From Piscinibacter aquaticus (GTDB lineage Bacteria > Pseudomonadota > Gammaproteobacteria > Burkholderiales > Burkholderiaceae_C), in the NCBI GenBank assembly GCA_007994965.1, contig VOPW01000001.1, positions 4,216,001 to 4,280,000 on the forward strand: DNA of 64,000 nt. Direction: 5' to 3'. The notes below the pieces were generated by a model. It saw only the letters and a program-made list of their open reading frames with translations, made no database searches and was not told the DNA's origin. A program made the translations under genes and the position numbers. The first letter of the stretch is position 1; every line of letters starts with the position of its first letter. Positions 1 through 10,530 of the stretch are shown in pieces.

Positions 1-839
1 GTCACCACCTGCTGGTTGCCGATGGTGAAGCCGTTGGCGGTGACCGCGACGACCACGCCTTCGATCTCGGCCTGCGGCGCGCTGGCTACGCGGGCGCCAG
101 CCGGCTCGACCTTGGTGGCCACGAGGTTGCCGCACACCGGCGCCACACCGCCACACGCAGTGCCCTTGACGTTGACCTGCAGGCCGTTCCACGACCCGGC
201 CGGCATGTCGCCCACCGTGGCGCTGGCGTACTGCACCGTCAGCGTGCCGACCTGGAAGGTCAGGTTGGCCGCGTTCTGGTTCTTCACGATGCCCTTGACC
301 GCATAGGGCGGCGTCGGCGCGGTGGTCTTCTTCTCGATGTAGCCGCCGGCGATCACGCCGTCGCCGGCGATCTGGCCGTGCACCTCGACGCGGTCGCCCG
401 CCGACGGCACGACGCCGTTCTCGAAGCGGGTGGTGTTGTCGATCTGGATCGTCTGGCCCATCACCACCATGCGGTTGGCATCGATCACCTGCTCGACCAA
501 GCCCTTGACCGATTCGTCTTCGGTGATGGTGTCGGCCCGCCGGCCGGAGATGGAGCCATCCACGCGCACCACCATGCCGACGCGCAGATCGTCCTGGCGG
601 CCGCCGCCATTGGGGTTGTCGTCGGTCTTGAAGGTGGTGTTGGCGGTCTGGTACTCGACACCGTTGACCCACACGCTGCCGAAGCCCGTGATCGTGCCGT
701 AGGCCACGCCGGTGCCGCCGATGCCGCCACCACCGCCACCGGTGCCGCCGATGCCGCCGGAGGAGCCCCCGCCGCCGCAGGCGGCGATCGCGAGCGTGGC
801 GCTCGCGGCGATCCATGTCACGAGTCTGCTCAGCTTCAT
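1..839 (-). CDS. DUF5666-type lipoprotein (3' end beyond window)
   Basis: Partial gene, transcribed leftwards; its C-terminus lies off the left edge. The ATG at 839 opens a lipoprotein signal peptide ending in AIAAC followed by a Gly/Ser-rich linker with GGTGGGGGGIGGTG. After it come repeated beta-strand modules of about 70 residues (GxVxxIDANRMVVMGQTIQ, then GDRVEVHGQIAGDGVIAG) typical of DUF5666 proteins, which carry OB-like repeats and have no established enzymatic role. It begins one base beyond the stop of the DUF6502 gene upstream, so the two are probably one transcript; DUF6502-DUF5666 pairing is, to my knowledge, recurrent in betaproteobacteria. Location is inferred to be the outer membrane or periplasm. 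No frame break is seen in the part present. Confidence 0.8.
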   Translation of the reverse strand, partial: MKLSRLVTWIAASATLAIAACGGGGSSGGIGGTGGGGGGIGGTGVAYGTITGFGSVWVNGVEYQTANTTFKTDDNPNGGGRQDDLRVGMVVRVDGSISGRRADTITEDESVKGLVEQVIDANRMVVMGQTIQIDNTTRFENGVVPSAGDRVEVHGQIAGDGVIAGGYIEKKTTAPTPPYAVKGIVKNQNAANLTFQVGTLTVQYASATVGDMPAGSWNGLQVNVKGTACGGVAPVCGNLVATKVEPAGARVASAPQAEIEGVVVAVTANGFTIGNQQVV

Positions 840-840
840 C

Positions 841-1683
841 TCACTGCCCCTTCCAGGAATTGGGAACCATCGGTTCCTCGAAGTAGTAAATGCCCATGCC
901 CACGCGCATCGCAGGCAGGGTGTCTTCGTCGGGTTTGTCGCTGTCGGCGTGTTCGGAGAGCCAGCGGTCGAACTTCTCCAGCAAGGCCTGCGCCTGCGCA
1001 GCGCTGAGCTTGCGGAAGGCCGGCAGCTGCGACGCCGGGAATTCCGTGTACATCACCTTGCGCTGGAAGCGCGGGTCGGTGTCGGCGTGCTGCAGGTTGT
1101 GGTCGATGGTGGCGATCAGGTCGGCCACGTCGCTGCCGAGGATGCCGAGCTTCTCGACCTCGCTGCCGCGCGGCACGTAGCCGGCGGTGAGCAGTTGCAG
1201 CCGGCCGTCGTCGCGCTCGGCCACGGCGCCCACGCGCAGCAGTTCGTCGAGCACGGCGCGGGCCGGCATGTCGCCGCTGTAGCGCTTGACCAGCGCGGCG
1301 AAGCTGTCCGGCCCTTCCAGAGGCGCGAGCACCTTGGGTTGACCGTCGGCGTCGTGGAACTCGGGGTCGCGTGCCCAGCCGGTCAGCACGCGGGCGGCTC
1401 GGTTGTAGCCTTCGTCGCTGGCGGCGCGCTCGGGCGCCGTGTCGGCGGCGAGCCGGGTGACGTCCTTGCGGGTCAGCCCGGTCAGAATCGAGGCGCGCGA
1501 CAGCGTCGGCTTCCTGCCCGGGATGCCGAAGTCCTCCAGCGCCACCTGCACGTAGGTGTGCTTGGCCAGTTCCTCGAAGGCCGCGAACGGCACGTGATGG
1601 CGCAGCAGCAGCCGGCACAGCGGCCGCAGCAGCTTGAGCACGGCGGCGTTCAAGGCGACTTGGGTGCGGTTTTCGGCGTCCAT
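841..1683 (-). CDS. DUF6502 family protein
   Basis: A soluble protein of about 280 residues, starting at ATG 1683 (MDAENRTQVALNAAVLKLL). The N-terminal half has the LLRPLCRLLLRHHVPFAAF and ELAKHTYVQVAL segments typical of DUF6502, which look like a winged-helix region followed by a helical domain; the C-terminus is YYFEEPMVPNSW. The function of the family is not established, but the fold looks regulatory. I prefer ATG 1683 to an in-frame TTG at 1719, because a good sigma-70 promoter overlapping an inverted repeat sits directly upstream and would give a leaderless mRNA. It is followed immediately by the DUF5666 lipoprotein gene. The open frame is uninterrupted. Confidence 0.75.
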   Translation of the reverse strand: MDAENRTQVALNAAVLKLLRPLCRLLLRHHVPFAAFEELAKHTYVQVALEDFGIPGRKPTLSRASILTGLTRKDVTRLAADTAPERAASDEGYNRAARVLTGWARDPEFHDADGQPKVLAPLEGPDSFAALVKRYSGDMPARAVLDELLRVGAVAERDDGRLQLLTAGYVPRGSEVEKLGILGSDVADLIATIDHNLQHADTDPRFQRKVMYTEFPASQLPAFRKLSAAQAQALLEKFDRWLSEHADSDKPDEDTLPAMRVGMGIYYFEEPMVPNSWKGQ

Positions 1684-1720
1684 GTTTGGGATTATTTTCC
1701 CAACTATGGGCGTCGTCAAG
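1680..1720 (-). promoter_or_regulatory. Sigma-70 promoter with overlapping inverted-repeat operator
   Basis: On the minus strand TTGACG (1719-1714) is followed by exactly 17 bases and AATAAT (1696-1691), close to the consensus. The -10 box lies inside an inverted repeat TTGGGA-N6-TCCCAA (1686-1703). The expected transcription start falls at or next to the ATG at 1683, so the DUF6502 mRNA would be leaderless. The repeat recurs at 4695-4711. The protein that binds it is unknown; autoregulation by DUF6502 is one possibility. Confidence 0.6.
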
Positions 1721-1749
1721 GACTTTCGATCGCTCGGCGATCGAAAGTC
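1721..1749 (-). terminator. Perfect 12-bp stem-loop after response regulator gene
   Basis: Arms 1721-1732 and 1738-1749 are perfectly complementary around a five-base loop (CTCGG). The hairpin starts four bases beyond the regulator's stop codon. No T-run follows on either strand, so it may be an RNA-stabilising or Rho-assisted element rather than a classic intrinsic terminator. It separates the regulator from the DUF6502 promoter. Confidence 0.5.
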
Positions 1750-1752
1750 GCT

Positions 1753-3171
<1,419 letters not shown>

Positions 3172-3187
3172 GGTCTTCTCCGCGGCC

Positions 3188-4670
3188 TCAGGCCGATGGC
3201 GCCGCCGGGCGCAGGCTGATCGATACCACCGTGCCGCGACCCGGCTCGCTGGCGATGTGCAGCCGGCCGCCCTGGCGTTCCAGCACGCGGCGGGCGAGGG
3301 AGAGACCGACGCCCATGCCGTGCGCCTTGGTGGTGAAGAAGGGCTGGCCGATGCGCTGGCGCTCCGCCTTCGTGATGCCGCTGCCGTTGTCGCGCACCTG
3401 CAGCAGCATCTGCCCGCGCGCCCCATCGGGCTGTGCGCTCACGGTGATGCGGCCGCCGTCGGGCACGGCCTCCAGCGCGTTGGCCAGCACGCTGCGCAGC
3501 ACCGGCCGACGCACAGGGCATCGGCCTGCACCGCCGGCAGCGAATCGGGCAGCTCGGCGCGGGCTTTCACGCCGCGCCGATCGATCTCGCGTTCGAACTC
3601 CTGCAGGCAGCTGCCGACCAGCGGGCGCAGCGCCAGCGGCTGGCCTTCGCCGTCGCCAGGCCGCGTGTACGTCAGCAGCTCGCGCAGCGGGCGCCGAGTC
3701 GGTCGGCCTGCGCGACGATGTCGCGCGCCGCCTCCTGTGTCGTGGCGCCGTCGCCAGGCCGTGCCGGACCGCGGGCGGTCTCGGCGATCAGCTCGGCGGA
3801 ACTGCGCATCGCCGCCAGCGGGTTGCGGATGCCGTGGGCGACCGCCGAACTCATCTCCCCGAGCGCCGCATAGGTCTCGCTTTCCACCAGCCGCCGCTGC
3901 TGCGCTTGGATCAGCCGGTCGGCACGGCGCACCAGCCCGAACAGCGCCACGAACAGCAGGGCTCCGAACACCACCGCACCGGCCAGCATGTAGCGGCGCA
4001 GCTCGGCGAGGCTGCGCATCAGGCCGCGCGGGTTCTTGTAGAACTCCAGCGCGCCGACCACTGCGCCGGTCTTCACGTCGCGCACCGGCACGTAGATCTC
4101 GACGAACAGGTCCTGCGGTTGGGCGAGCGACTCGTATTCGGCTTTGCCGCTGCTGCGCTCGCCTCGCGTTTTCTTCTCGACCACGACCGAGCCCGTCAGC
4201 GCGAGGTCGAGCTCCTCGTTGGGCCCGAAGCGGCGGCCGCGCAGCGCGCTGTCGCTCGACCACACCACGGTGCGCTGCCGGTCGTAGAGGTTGGCGCGCA
4301 GCACCTCGGGCATGCGCGCGATGTGCTGGAACGGCTCTTCCGCCCCGGGCGGGATGCCGAGCTCGGGGTGGGCCAGCACCTCCTGAAGCGGCGTCTCCAC
4401 CGCGACCGGGCTCTGCACGAAATCGCGCGTCAGCGTGGCCTCCTGCAGCAGCATGCGCTGGGTGACGAACCAGCCGAGCAGCCACACGCTCGCTGCGGCG
4501 ATCACCGCGATGGCCAGCAGGGCCACGCCGCCGAACCAGCGCGTCAGGCGGAAGGCCCGCTCGCCGCGACCCTGGGGCTCTTCGCCCACCCGGAGATGGG
4601 GCGCTTGACCCATCGCACCCACCTTGCTGCCGGTGCGCTTCGAAGAATCAAGGGCTTGCGATGCGCTCAT
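3188..4670 (-). CDS. Membrane sensor histidine kinase
   Basis: About 490 residues. A transmembrane segment near residues 40-62 (GGVALLAIAVIAAASVWLLG) precedes a periplasmic sensor of about 140 residues and a second membrane segment (AGAVVFGALLFVALFG). The dimerisation domain with phospho-acceptor His is ALGEMSSAVAHGIRNPLAAM, and the ATP-binding domain has N box LANALEAVPDGG and G boxes DNGSGI and GMGVGLSLARRVL. It pairs with the sigma-54 regulator just downstream. ATG 4670 is chosen; an upstream GTG at 4712 would put the inverted repeat inside the gene. Frame breaks near 3693 and 3506. The ligand is unknown. Confidence 0.82.
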
Positions 4671-4694
4671 GGATGGCCCGGTTCTTGAGTCAAG

Positions 4695-4711
4695 TTGGGA
4701 TAAATTTCCCA
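4695..4711. promoter_or_regulatory. Inverted-repeat operator, second copy
   Basis: TTGGGA-TAAATT-TCCCA has the same arms and the same six-base spacer as the repeat in front of DUF6502 at 1686-1703. It lies between the divergent kinase (start 4670) and glycosyltransferase (start 4742) genes. Arm and spacer conservation in otherwise unrelated sequence suggests one shared DNA-binding regulator. Confidence 0.5.
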
Positions 4712-4741
4712 CATCTCAGAGAATCCGGCAAGAGCATCGGC

Positions 4742-5813
4742 ATGCAGCGCGTCCTGTTCTACGCCCCCGAGGCCCGTGGTCCGGCCGCCTCTCGCCGCCT
4801 GCAGGCGCTGGCGCGGGAGGTTGCACGCGGCCGGGACGATCTGGCGGTGAGCCTGCACATCGCAACGCCGCCGCTCGCTCCGGCGCGCATCCGCCCGGCG
4901 CTGGCCCGGCTGGCGCCGGAACTGATCGTCGTCGATCGCGCGACACTGGGCGCCGACGCCGAGCTCGAGGCGGCCCTGCGAGCGCTGCCGCCTGGGCATC
5001 GTCCGCGCCTGGTGCTGCTGCTGCGCGACCTGCCCGAGCCCAACGGCCCGGCCGAACCGCGCGCACTCGCCGCCGCCTGCAGCCGCTACGACCGCATCCT
5101 CGTGGCCGGCTGTGCCGAGATCCACGATCCGCGTCGAGCGCTGACGGTGTCGGCCTCGGCCGCCCCGGCGTGGCAGTTCTGCGGCTACGCCGCCGATGCG
5201 CCGCCAGTCAGCCCACGGCATGTGGTGCGCCGCGCGCTGGCGCTCGCAGACGACCAGCCGCTGCTGCTGATCACCCCGGCTGCTGCGCAGACGGCGGCGA
5301 GCGCGCCGCACTCGCGCTGGCCGCCGTGGCGCGCATGCCGGCCGCGCAGCGGCCGCGCGCGATCCTCGCGGGCGCCGCATCGCTGCCGCCTGACCGCCGG
5401 GCCGAGCTGCGGCAGCTGGTGGCCCGGGTCGACGGCCTCGGCCTGCTGGACGACGACGAAGGGCTGGAGGCGCTGATCGATGCCGCCGACGTGGTGCTCG
5501 CTACTGCGGGCTACCACGTCGTCTGCGAGCTGCTCGCGCGGCGCGCAAGCGCGCCCTGCTCGTGCCGCGCGCCGGCGCCGGCACCGCCCAGGGCCTGCGC
5601 GCCGAGCGGCTGGCCGCCGCGGGCCTGGTGCGCATGCTCGACCCTCGCCTGCTCGGGCCGGCGACGATGGCGGCGGCGCTGCAGGCGGAGCTCACCGCCT
5701 GGAGCGCGCAGCATCAGCCGGCCGCGCTGCCCGGTGCCCCGGGGCTGCGCCGCGCCGCGGGCGCCATCCTCGAGCTTCTCCAACCACCCGTTGCCCTGGA
5801 GCTCGCGGCATGA
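4742..5813 (+). CDS. Glycosyltransferase, MurG/GT28-like
   Basis: About 355 residues, cytoplasmic or peripheral. It starts MQRVLFYAPEARGPAASRRL, a nucleotide-sugar-transferase opening. The C-terminal half carries a GT28-type acceptor/donor motif: LIDAADVVLATAGYHVVCEL, then LLVPRAGAGTAQGLRAERL, as in predicted UDP-sugar transferases of the MurG superfamily. The start at ATG 4742 places the inverted repeat just upstream; a longer in-frame start at 4661 is possible but would overlap the kinase gene. Its stop overlaps the next glycosyltransferase start (ATGA). Frame breaks near 5285 and 5548. Probably builds a surface polysaccharide; the sugar cannot be deduced. Confidence 0.7.
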
Positions 5814-6993
5814 GCCTGCCGGTGGCTTCCCGCCACGCCGCCTCGGCGTGCTGCTGGAGACGCCGCCCGGCCTCTTCGATACCGCCATCAGCGAAGAACT
5901 CGCTGGCCTGCAACGGCTCGGCGTGCCTTTGTCCACCTACGCGGTGGCATCGCTGCCGCAGTCCTGGCTGCGCCAACCGCTGGTGCTGGCAGCGAGCCAC
6001 CTGCAGCTGCTGGACTCGTCGCCGTGGCGCTACCTGCGTGCGATCTCGCTGGCGGCGGCTCGCGGACGGCGCGGCTGGCGTCAGGTCGGGCGGACCGGCT
6101 GGCTGGCCGCCCAGCTGCAGCGCGAGGACGTCTCCCACCTGCACGCCCACGGCATTGCCGCGCCGGCCGACGTCGCCGAGCTGGCCTCGGTGTTCGGCGG
6201 CCTCGCCTTCTCGATCGCGACGCGCGACAGCGACATCTACCTCTCCCGGCCCGCCGACCTGAACCGCAAGCTGCACGCCGCCCGTTTCACCGTCACCGGC
6301 AGCGACTTCAACCTGCGCGTGCTGCGCCGCACGGCGCCCAGCGCCACCGTCCTGCGCCTGTACCGAGGCGTCGATCTCGCCGCGTACCGGCCGAGGCCGC
6401 CGATCGCGGCCGGCGCGCCGCCGACGCTGCTGGCGGTCGGCCGCCTGGTCGAGAAGAAGGGGCTGGACACCCTGATCGATGCCTGCCGGCTGCTCAGAGG
6501 CCGCGGGGTGGCCGTGCACTGCCGCATCGTCGGCGAGGGGCCGGAGCGTGACCGCCTCGCGGCGCAGATCGAGCAGCATGCGCTCGGCGAGTGGGTACGA
6601 CTGCTGGGCACGCTGGAACGCGAACGGTTGCGTGAGCAGTTCTCGCAGGCCACCGCCTTCGTGCTGCCGAGTCGCGTGGCCGCCGACGGTGACCGCGACG
6701 GCCTGCCCCGGGTGCTGCTCGAGGCGATGGCGCTGGGCTTGCCGGTGGTGGCCTCGCGGGTCTCCGGCATTCCGGAACTCGTGCGCCATCGGGTGAACGG
6801 GATGCTGGTCGCGGCGGAAGATCCGGCCGCACTCGCCGATGCCCTGCAGCAGCTGATCGAATCCCCGGCACTGGCCGTTCAGCTCGGCCAAAGCGCCCGC
6901 CTGACCATGCAGCGCGACTTCGACAGCGAGCGACATCTGCGCGCCCTGCTCGAGGCCTCCCGGGCGCTACAGCCCCAACCCCTGCCTGCCTGA
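5810..6993 (+). CDS. GT4-family glycosyltransferase
   Basis: About 394 residues. The N-domain contains LGVLLETPPGLFDTAISEEL and HLHAHGIAAPADVAELAS, and the C-domain has the GT4 signature LLAVGRLVEKKGLDTLIDA, GEGPERDRLA, FVLPSRVA and the E-x7-E motif DGLPRVLLEAMALGLPVVAS, similar to WcaL/EpsD-like colanic-acid transferases. It overlaps the previous gene by four bases (ATGA at 5810). A frame break near 5840 separates the first dozen codons from the rest. A hairpin at 7002-7018 follows the stop, so the glycosyltransferase pair probably forms one unit ending before the exosortase operon. Confidence 0.8.
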
Positions 6994-7001
6994 CTTCACA
7001 T

Positions 7002-7018
7002 GGGCTTCACACAAGCCC
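7002..7018 (+). terminator. Likely terminator after glycosyltransferase genes
   Basis: GGGCTT (7002-7007), loop CACAC, AAGCCC (7013-7018), followed by a moderately T-rich GTTTCGCTTCG. It begins nine bases after the stop of the GT4 gene. Confidence 0.5.
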
Positions 7019-7064
7019 GTTTCGCTTCGTACCGCCTTCGCCTTCGGCTTCCATCCTGAGCCCC

Positions 7065-7086
7065 GTGCCGCCGCCCCGTGCGGCAC
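7065..7086 (+). promoter_or_regulatory. Inverted repeat just upstream of the VIT/vWA ribosome site
   Basis: GTGCCGC (7065-7071) and GCGGCAC (7080-7086) form a 7-bp stem with an 8-base loop, ending seven bases before the AGGAGA ribosome-binding site of the gene starting at 7105. It could be an operator or a leader hairpin; no sigma-54 -24/-12 pair is evident in this gap (6994-7104). Confidence 0.3.
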
Positions 7087-7104
7087 GCCATCAGGAGAAG
7101 CCGC

Positions 7105-9156
7105 ATGCGCCGCGTTCGAGGTCCCGTATTTCCGCTGTTCCGCCACCCGCTGCCGCCGCTGTCGCGCACCGGCCGGGTGGTCATCGCCGTGCTGTTCGCG
7201 ATCTGGGCCTTCGCGATCAGCGTGGCACGGTCGCCCGCCTTCGCCGACGACGCGCAGGCGCCGCGCGCCGAGGGCCCTACTTCGCCGTGGCCGGCGATCC
7301 GTCGGTCGATGCGCTGCCGCTGAAATCGACGAAGGTCGACGTGCGCATCGCCGGCGTGATCGCCGACGTGACCGTCACGCAGCGCTATCGCAACGAGGGC
7401 CAGCGGCCGATCGAGGCGCGCTACGTCTTCCGGGCTCGACGCAGGCCGCGGTGCATGCGATGCAGGTGCTGGCCGGCCGCGTGCTGCACGCGAAGATCGA
7501 CGAGAAGCAGCGCGCGCGGATCCGCCACGAAGCGGCGAAGCGCGAAGGCAAGACCAGCGCACTGCTCGAGCAGGAGCGGCCCAACGTCTTCCAGATGAGC
7601 GTGGCCAACATCCTGCCCGGCGACGACGTGCAGGTGGAGCTGCGCTACACCGAACTGGTGGTGCCCACCGAAGGGCGCTACGAGTTCGTCTTCCCGACGG
7701 TGGTCGGTCCGCGCTACCACCGCCCCGCCGGCGACGGCGGAACGAGCAGTTTCCCGGCCACGGCTCACCTGAAGGAAGGCGAGGCCTCGCGCTCCAGCTT
7801 CGAGCTGCACGTGCGCTTCGCGTCGCCGCTGCCGGTCAGCGAGCTGCGTTCGCCCTCGCACGGCATCGAGGTCAGCGGCGAAGGCACGGCGCAGGCCGAG
7901 GTGGAACTGAACGATCTCGGCGCACGCAACGACCGCGACTTCATCCTCGGCTACCGCCTCGCCGGCGAGCGCACCGCCACCGGGCTGCTGCTGCACCAGG
8001 GTGCCGACGAGAACTTCTTCCTCGCCGTGGTCGAGCCGCCGAAGGCGATCGCCCCGGCGCAGATCAACCCGCGCGAGTACGTCTTCGTGGTCGACATCTC
8101 CGGCTCGATGCACGGCCAGCCGCTGAACACCGCCAAGGTGCTGCTGCGCAACCTGATCGGCAACCTGCGCCCGACCGACACCTTCAACGTGCTGCTGTTC
8201 TCCGGCAGCAGCCAGATGCTCAATGCCACGCCGGTGCCCGCCACGCGCGCCAACATCGAACGCGCCGTGGCCACCATCGATCAGGCGCGCGGCGGCGGCA
8301 GCACCGAGATCGTGCCGGCGCTCAAGCGCATCGCCGCGCTGCCCAAGTCGGGCGACGTGGCGCGCAGCGTGATCGTCGTCACCGACGGCTACGTGACGGT
8401 GGAGAACGAGGTCTTCGCGCTGATCCGCAGGAACCTCGGCAACAGCAACGTGTTCGCCTTCGGCATCGGCAGCTCGGTGAACCGCCACCTGATCGAAGGC
8501 ATCGCGCGCGCCGGCCAGGGCGAGCCGTTCATCGTGACCAAGCCGGAGATGGCCGCGGCGCAGGCCGAGCGGCTGCGCAGGATGATCGATTCGCCGGTGC
8601 TGACCAGCCTGCGCGCACGGTTCGACGGCCTGGAGGTCTACGACGTCGAACCCGCGTCGCTGAGTTCGCTGCCCGATGTGCTCGGTGGCCGCCCGGTGGT
8701 CATCCAGGGCAAGTGGCGCGGCGAGCCGCGCGGGCAGCTGGTGCTCGAAGGCAGCGCCGCCACTGGCTCGCACATCGATGTGGTGCCGGTGGGCGCGCCG
8801 CAGCCGGAAGCCACGGCGCTGCGCCACCTCTGGGCGCGCAGCCGCATCCAGCAGCTCTCCGACCAGGAGGCGCTGGAAGGCGGCAGCGGCCAGCGCGAGG
8901 CGATCACGTCGCTCGGCCTGCGCTACAGCCTGCTGACGCAGTACACCAGCTTCATCGCGGTGGACGAGATCGTGCGTACCAGCGAGGCCGCCGTGCCGGT
9001 GGACCAGCCGCTGCCGCTGCCGCAGGGCGTGAGCAACTGGCCGTGGGCGAGGTGGGCGCGGCGGTGCCGAGCACGCCGGAGCCGGGCGCGCTGCTCTCGC
9101 TGCTGGTGGTGGTGGGCCTCGTGGGCGTGGCGCTGGCCAAGCGGAGCAACTGGTGA
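7105..9156 (+). CDS. VIT and vWA domain surface protein with PEP-CTERM-type sorting tail
   Basis: About 680 residues. ATG 7105 follows AGGAGA. Domains in order: signal peptide/anchor (VVIAVLFAIWAFAISVARS) with cleavage near AFADDA; a VIT domain (VDVRIAGVIADVTVTQRYRN, NILPGDDVQVELRYTELV); a von Willebrand A domain with MIDAS motif VVDISGSMHG, VLLFSG and VIVVTDGYVT; a C-terminal beta region (SLGLRYSLLTQYTSFIAVDE); and a tail TPEPGALLSL plus a hydrophobic stretch and KRSNW, the PEP-transmembrane-basic layout recognised by exosortases. Frame breaks near 7275, 7432 and 9043. The last break lies just before the tail, but the tail frame ends cleanly at a stop overlapping the exosortase start. Related proteins elsewhere are cargo of marine sortases or of exosortase N. 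Confidence 0.85.
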
Positions 9157-9997
9157 GCGCGATCCTTGCCGAGCCGGTGGCCTGCCGGCCGACCCATCTC
9201 TCCAGCGCCGGCTGGCTGGCGCTGCAGGCCGCTGCGCTGTGGCCGCACGGCGCCTGGATGCTGGCGCGCGTGCGCGACGGCTCCGACGAACCGCTGGGCT
9301 GGCCGCACTCGCCGTGCTGCTGATGATGCTGGCCACGCGGGTGCACACGCTGCGCATCGCGCCGCACACCGGCTGGCTCGCGGCCGGCGTGGTGCTCACC
9401 GTGGCGGCCAACGCCGCGCTGTGGATCGCACCGCCGCTGGCCTGCGCGCTGCTCGCCGCGCTGGCGCTGGCCGCGGCGCTGATGGCTGGTTGCCGGCCAA
9501 TGCGCGCGCGCGCGCCGCTGGCCGGGCTGGTGCTGCTCGCGCTGCCGTGGATCGCCTCGCTGCAGTACTACGGCGGCTTTCCGCTGCGCGTGATCACCGC
9601 GCAGGCGAGTGCTGGGCTGCTGCAAGGCATGGGCATCGCCGCCGAGCGCAGCGGCACGGCGATGCTGGTGCAGGGGCGGCTGGTGATCGTCGATGCGCCG
9701 TGCTCCGGCGTGCAGATGGCGTGGATGGCCTGGTTCTGCGCCTGCGCGGTGGCGGCGCTGGTGTCGCTGCGCGATCGCGACTTTCTTCGCCGCCTGCCTT
9801 GGATCGGGGCGATCGTGCTCGCGGGCAACGTGCTGCGCAACACCGTGCTGGTGGCGCTGGAGTCGCGCCCGCAGGGGCTGGCCGCGGCGCTGCACGAAGG
9901 CATCGGCTTGGCGGCGCTGGCGCTGGTGTGTGCGGCGGTGGTGGGCGTGATGGCCGGGCCGCAGGCGAAAGGAGGCCGGCGTGAAACGATGGTCTGA
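9153..9997 (+). CDS. Exosortase family transpeptidase
   Basis: About 280 residues with roughly seven to eight hydrophobic segments. The catalytic residues of the family are visible: Cys near residue 184 in VDAPCSGVQMAW, Arg near 229 in AGNVLRNTVLVALE, and His near 248 in ALHEGIGLAALAL. It should cleave and re-anchor the PEP-CTERM tail of the protein encoded immediately upstream, whose stop overlaps its GTG start (GTGA at 9153). A frame break near 9298 interrupts the N-terminal part. The type may be exosortase Q, as found in this order, but I assign only the family with confidence. Confidence 0.88.
9968..9975 (+). promoter_or_regulatory. Strong ribosome-binding site fixing a GTG start
   Basis: AAAGGAGG ends five bases before GTG 9981 and lies inside the 3' end of the exosortase gene. 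It decides the start of the short downstream gene, which overlaps the exosortase by 17 bases. Confidence 0.7.
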
Positions 9998-10530
9998 ACC
10001 CTGGCAGCGCCACTGGCCCGCACTCGCGGTGGTGCTGCTGGCGCTGGCCGCCGCGCTGCCGCTGCAGAGCGCGCCGCGCGCCGAGCCGGCGGCGCACCAC
10101 ACCGAGTGGCCGCACGAGTGGGAGGGCCGCGCGCTGCGCCGCTCGGCATCACCGAGGTCGAGCAGCGCTTCGCCGCACGTTTCCCCGGTGCGATCGCGCG
10201 CTTCTCCGATGGCGAGCGCGTGCTGGTGCTGCGCCGTGTGTCCGAGCCGACACGCATGCTGCACCCCGCCGCCGACTGCTTTCGTGGCCTGGGCTACCGC
10301 ATCGAGGCCGCGCGGCTGGGCACGACGCGCAGCAGCGGCTGTGGCGCTGCTTCGAGGCCGAGGGGCGCAGCGGCGAGCGGCTGCGCGTGTGCGAGCGCAT
10401 CGCGCCGGTCGAGGGGAGCGACGCCAGCGAGGGCGAAGCTTTCGTCGATGCGTCGTCGTGGTTTTGGGCGGCCGTGACCGGCCGCTCGCGCGGCCCCTGG
10501 CAGGCCGTCACCGTGGTGGAGGCGATGTGA
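9981..10530 (+). CDS. EpsI-like exosortase-associated protein
   Basis: About 183 residues: one N-terminal membrane anchor (HWPALAVVLLALAAALPLQS), then a periplasmic domain. The stretch EPTRMLHPAADCFRGLGYRI has the conserved His-Pro-x2-Cys-(Y/F)-x-(G/A)-x-G pattern of EpsI proteins, which often follow or are fused to exosortases. The end SSWFWAAVTGRSRGPWQAV also fits. Start GTG 9981 is backed by a strong ribosome site; the stop TGATG overlaps the next gene. Frame breaks near 10138 and 10320 make the track of the protein indirect. Its biochemical role is unknown; a link to exopolysaccharide or anchored-protein handling is assumed from context. Confidence 0.65.

Noticed and set aside
7421..10264. 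Minus-strand frame of about 947 codons
   Set aside because: Antisense to the VIT/vWA protein and exosortase, whose conserved motifs on the plus strand are unambiguous.
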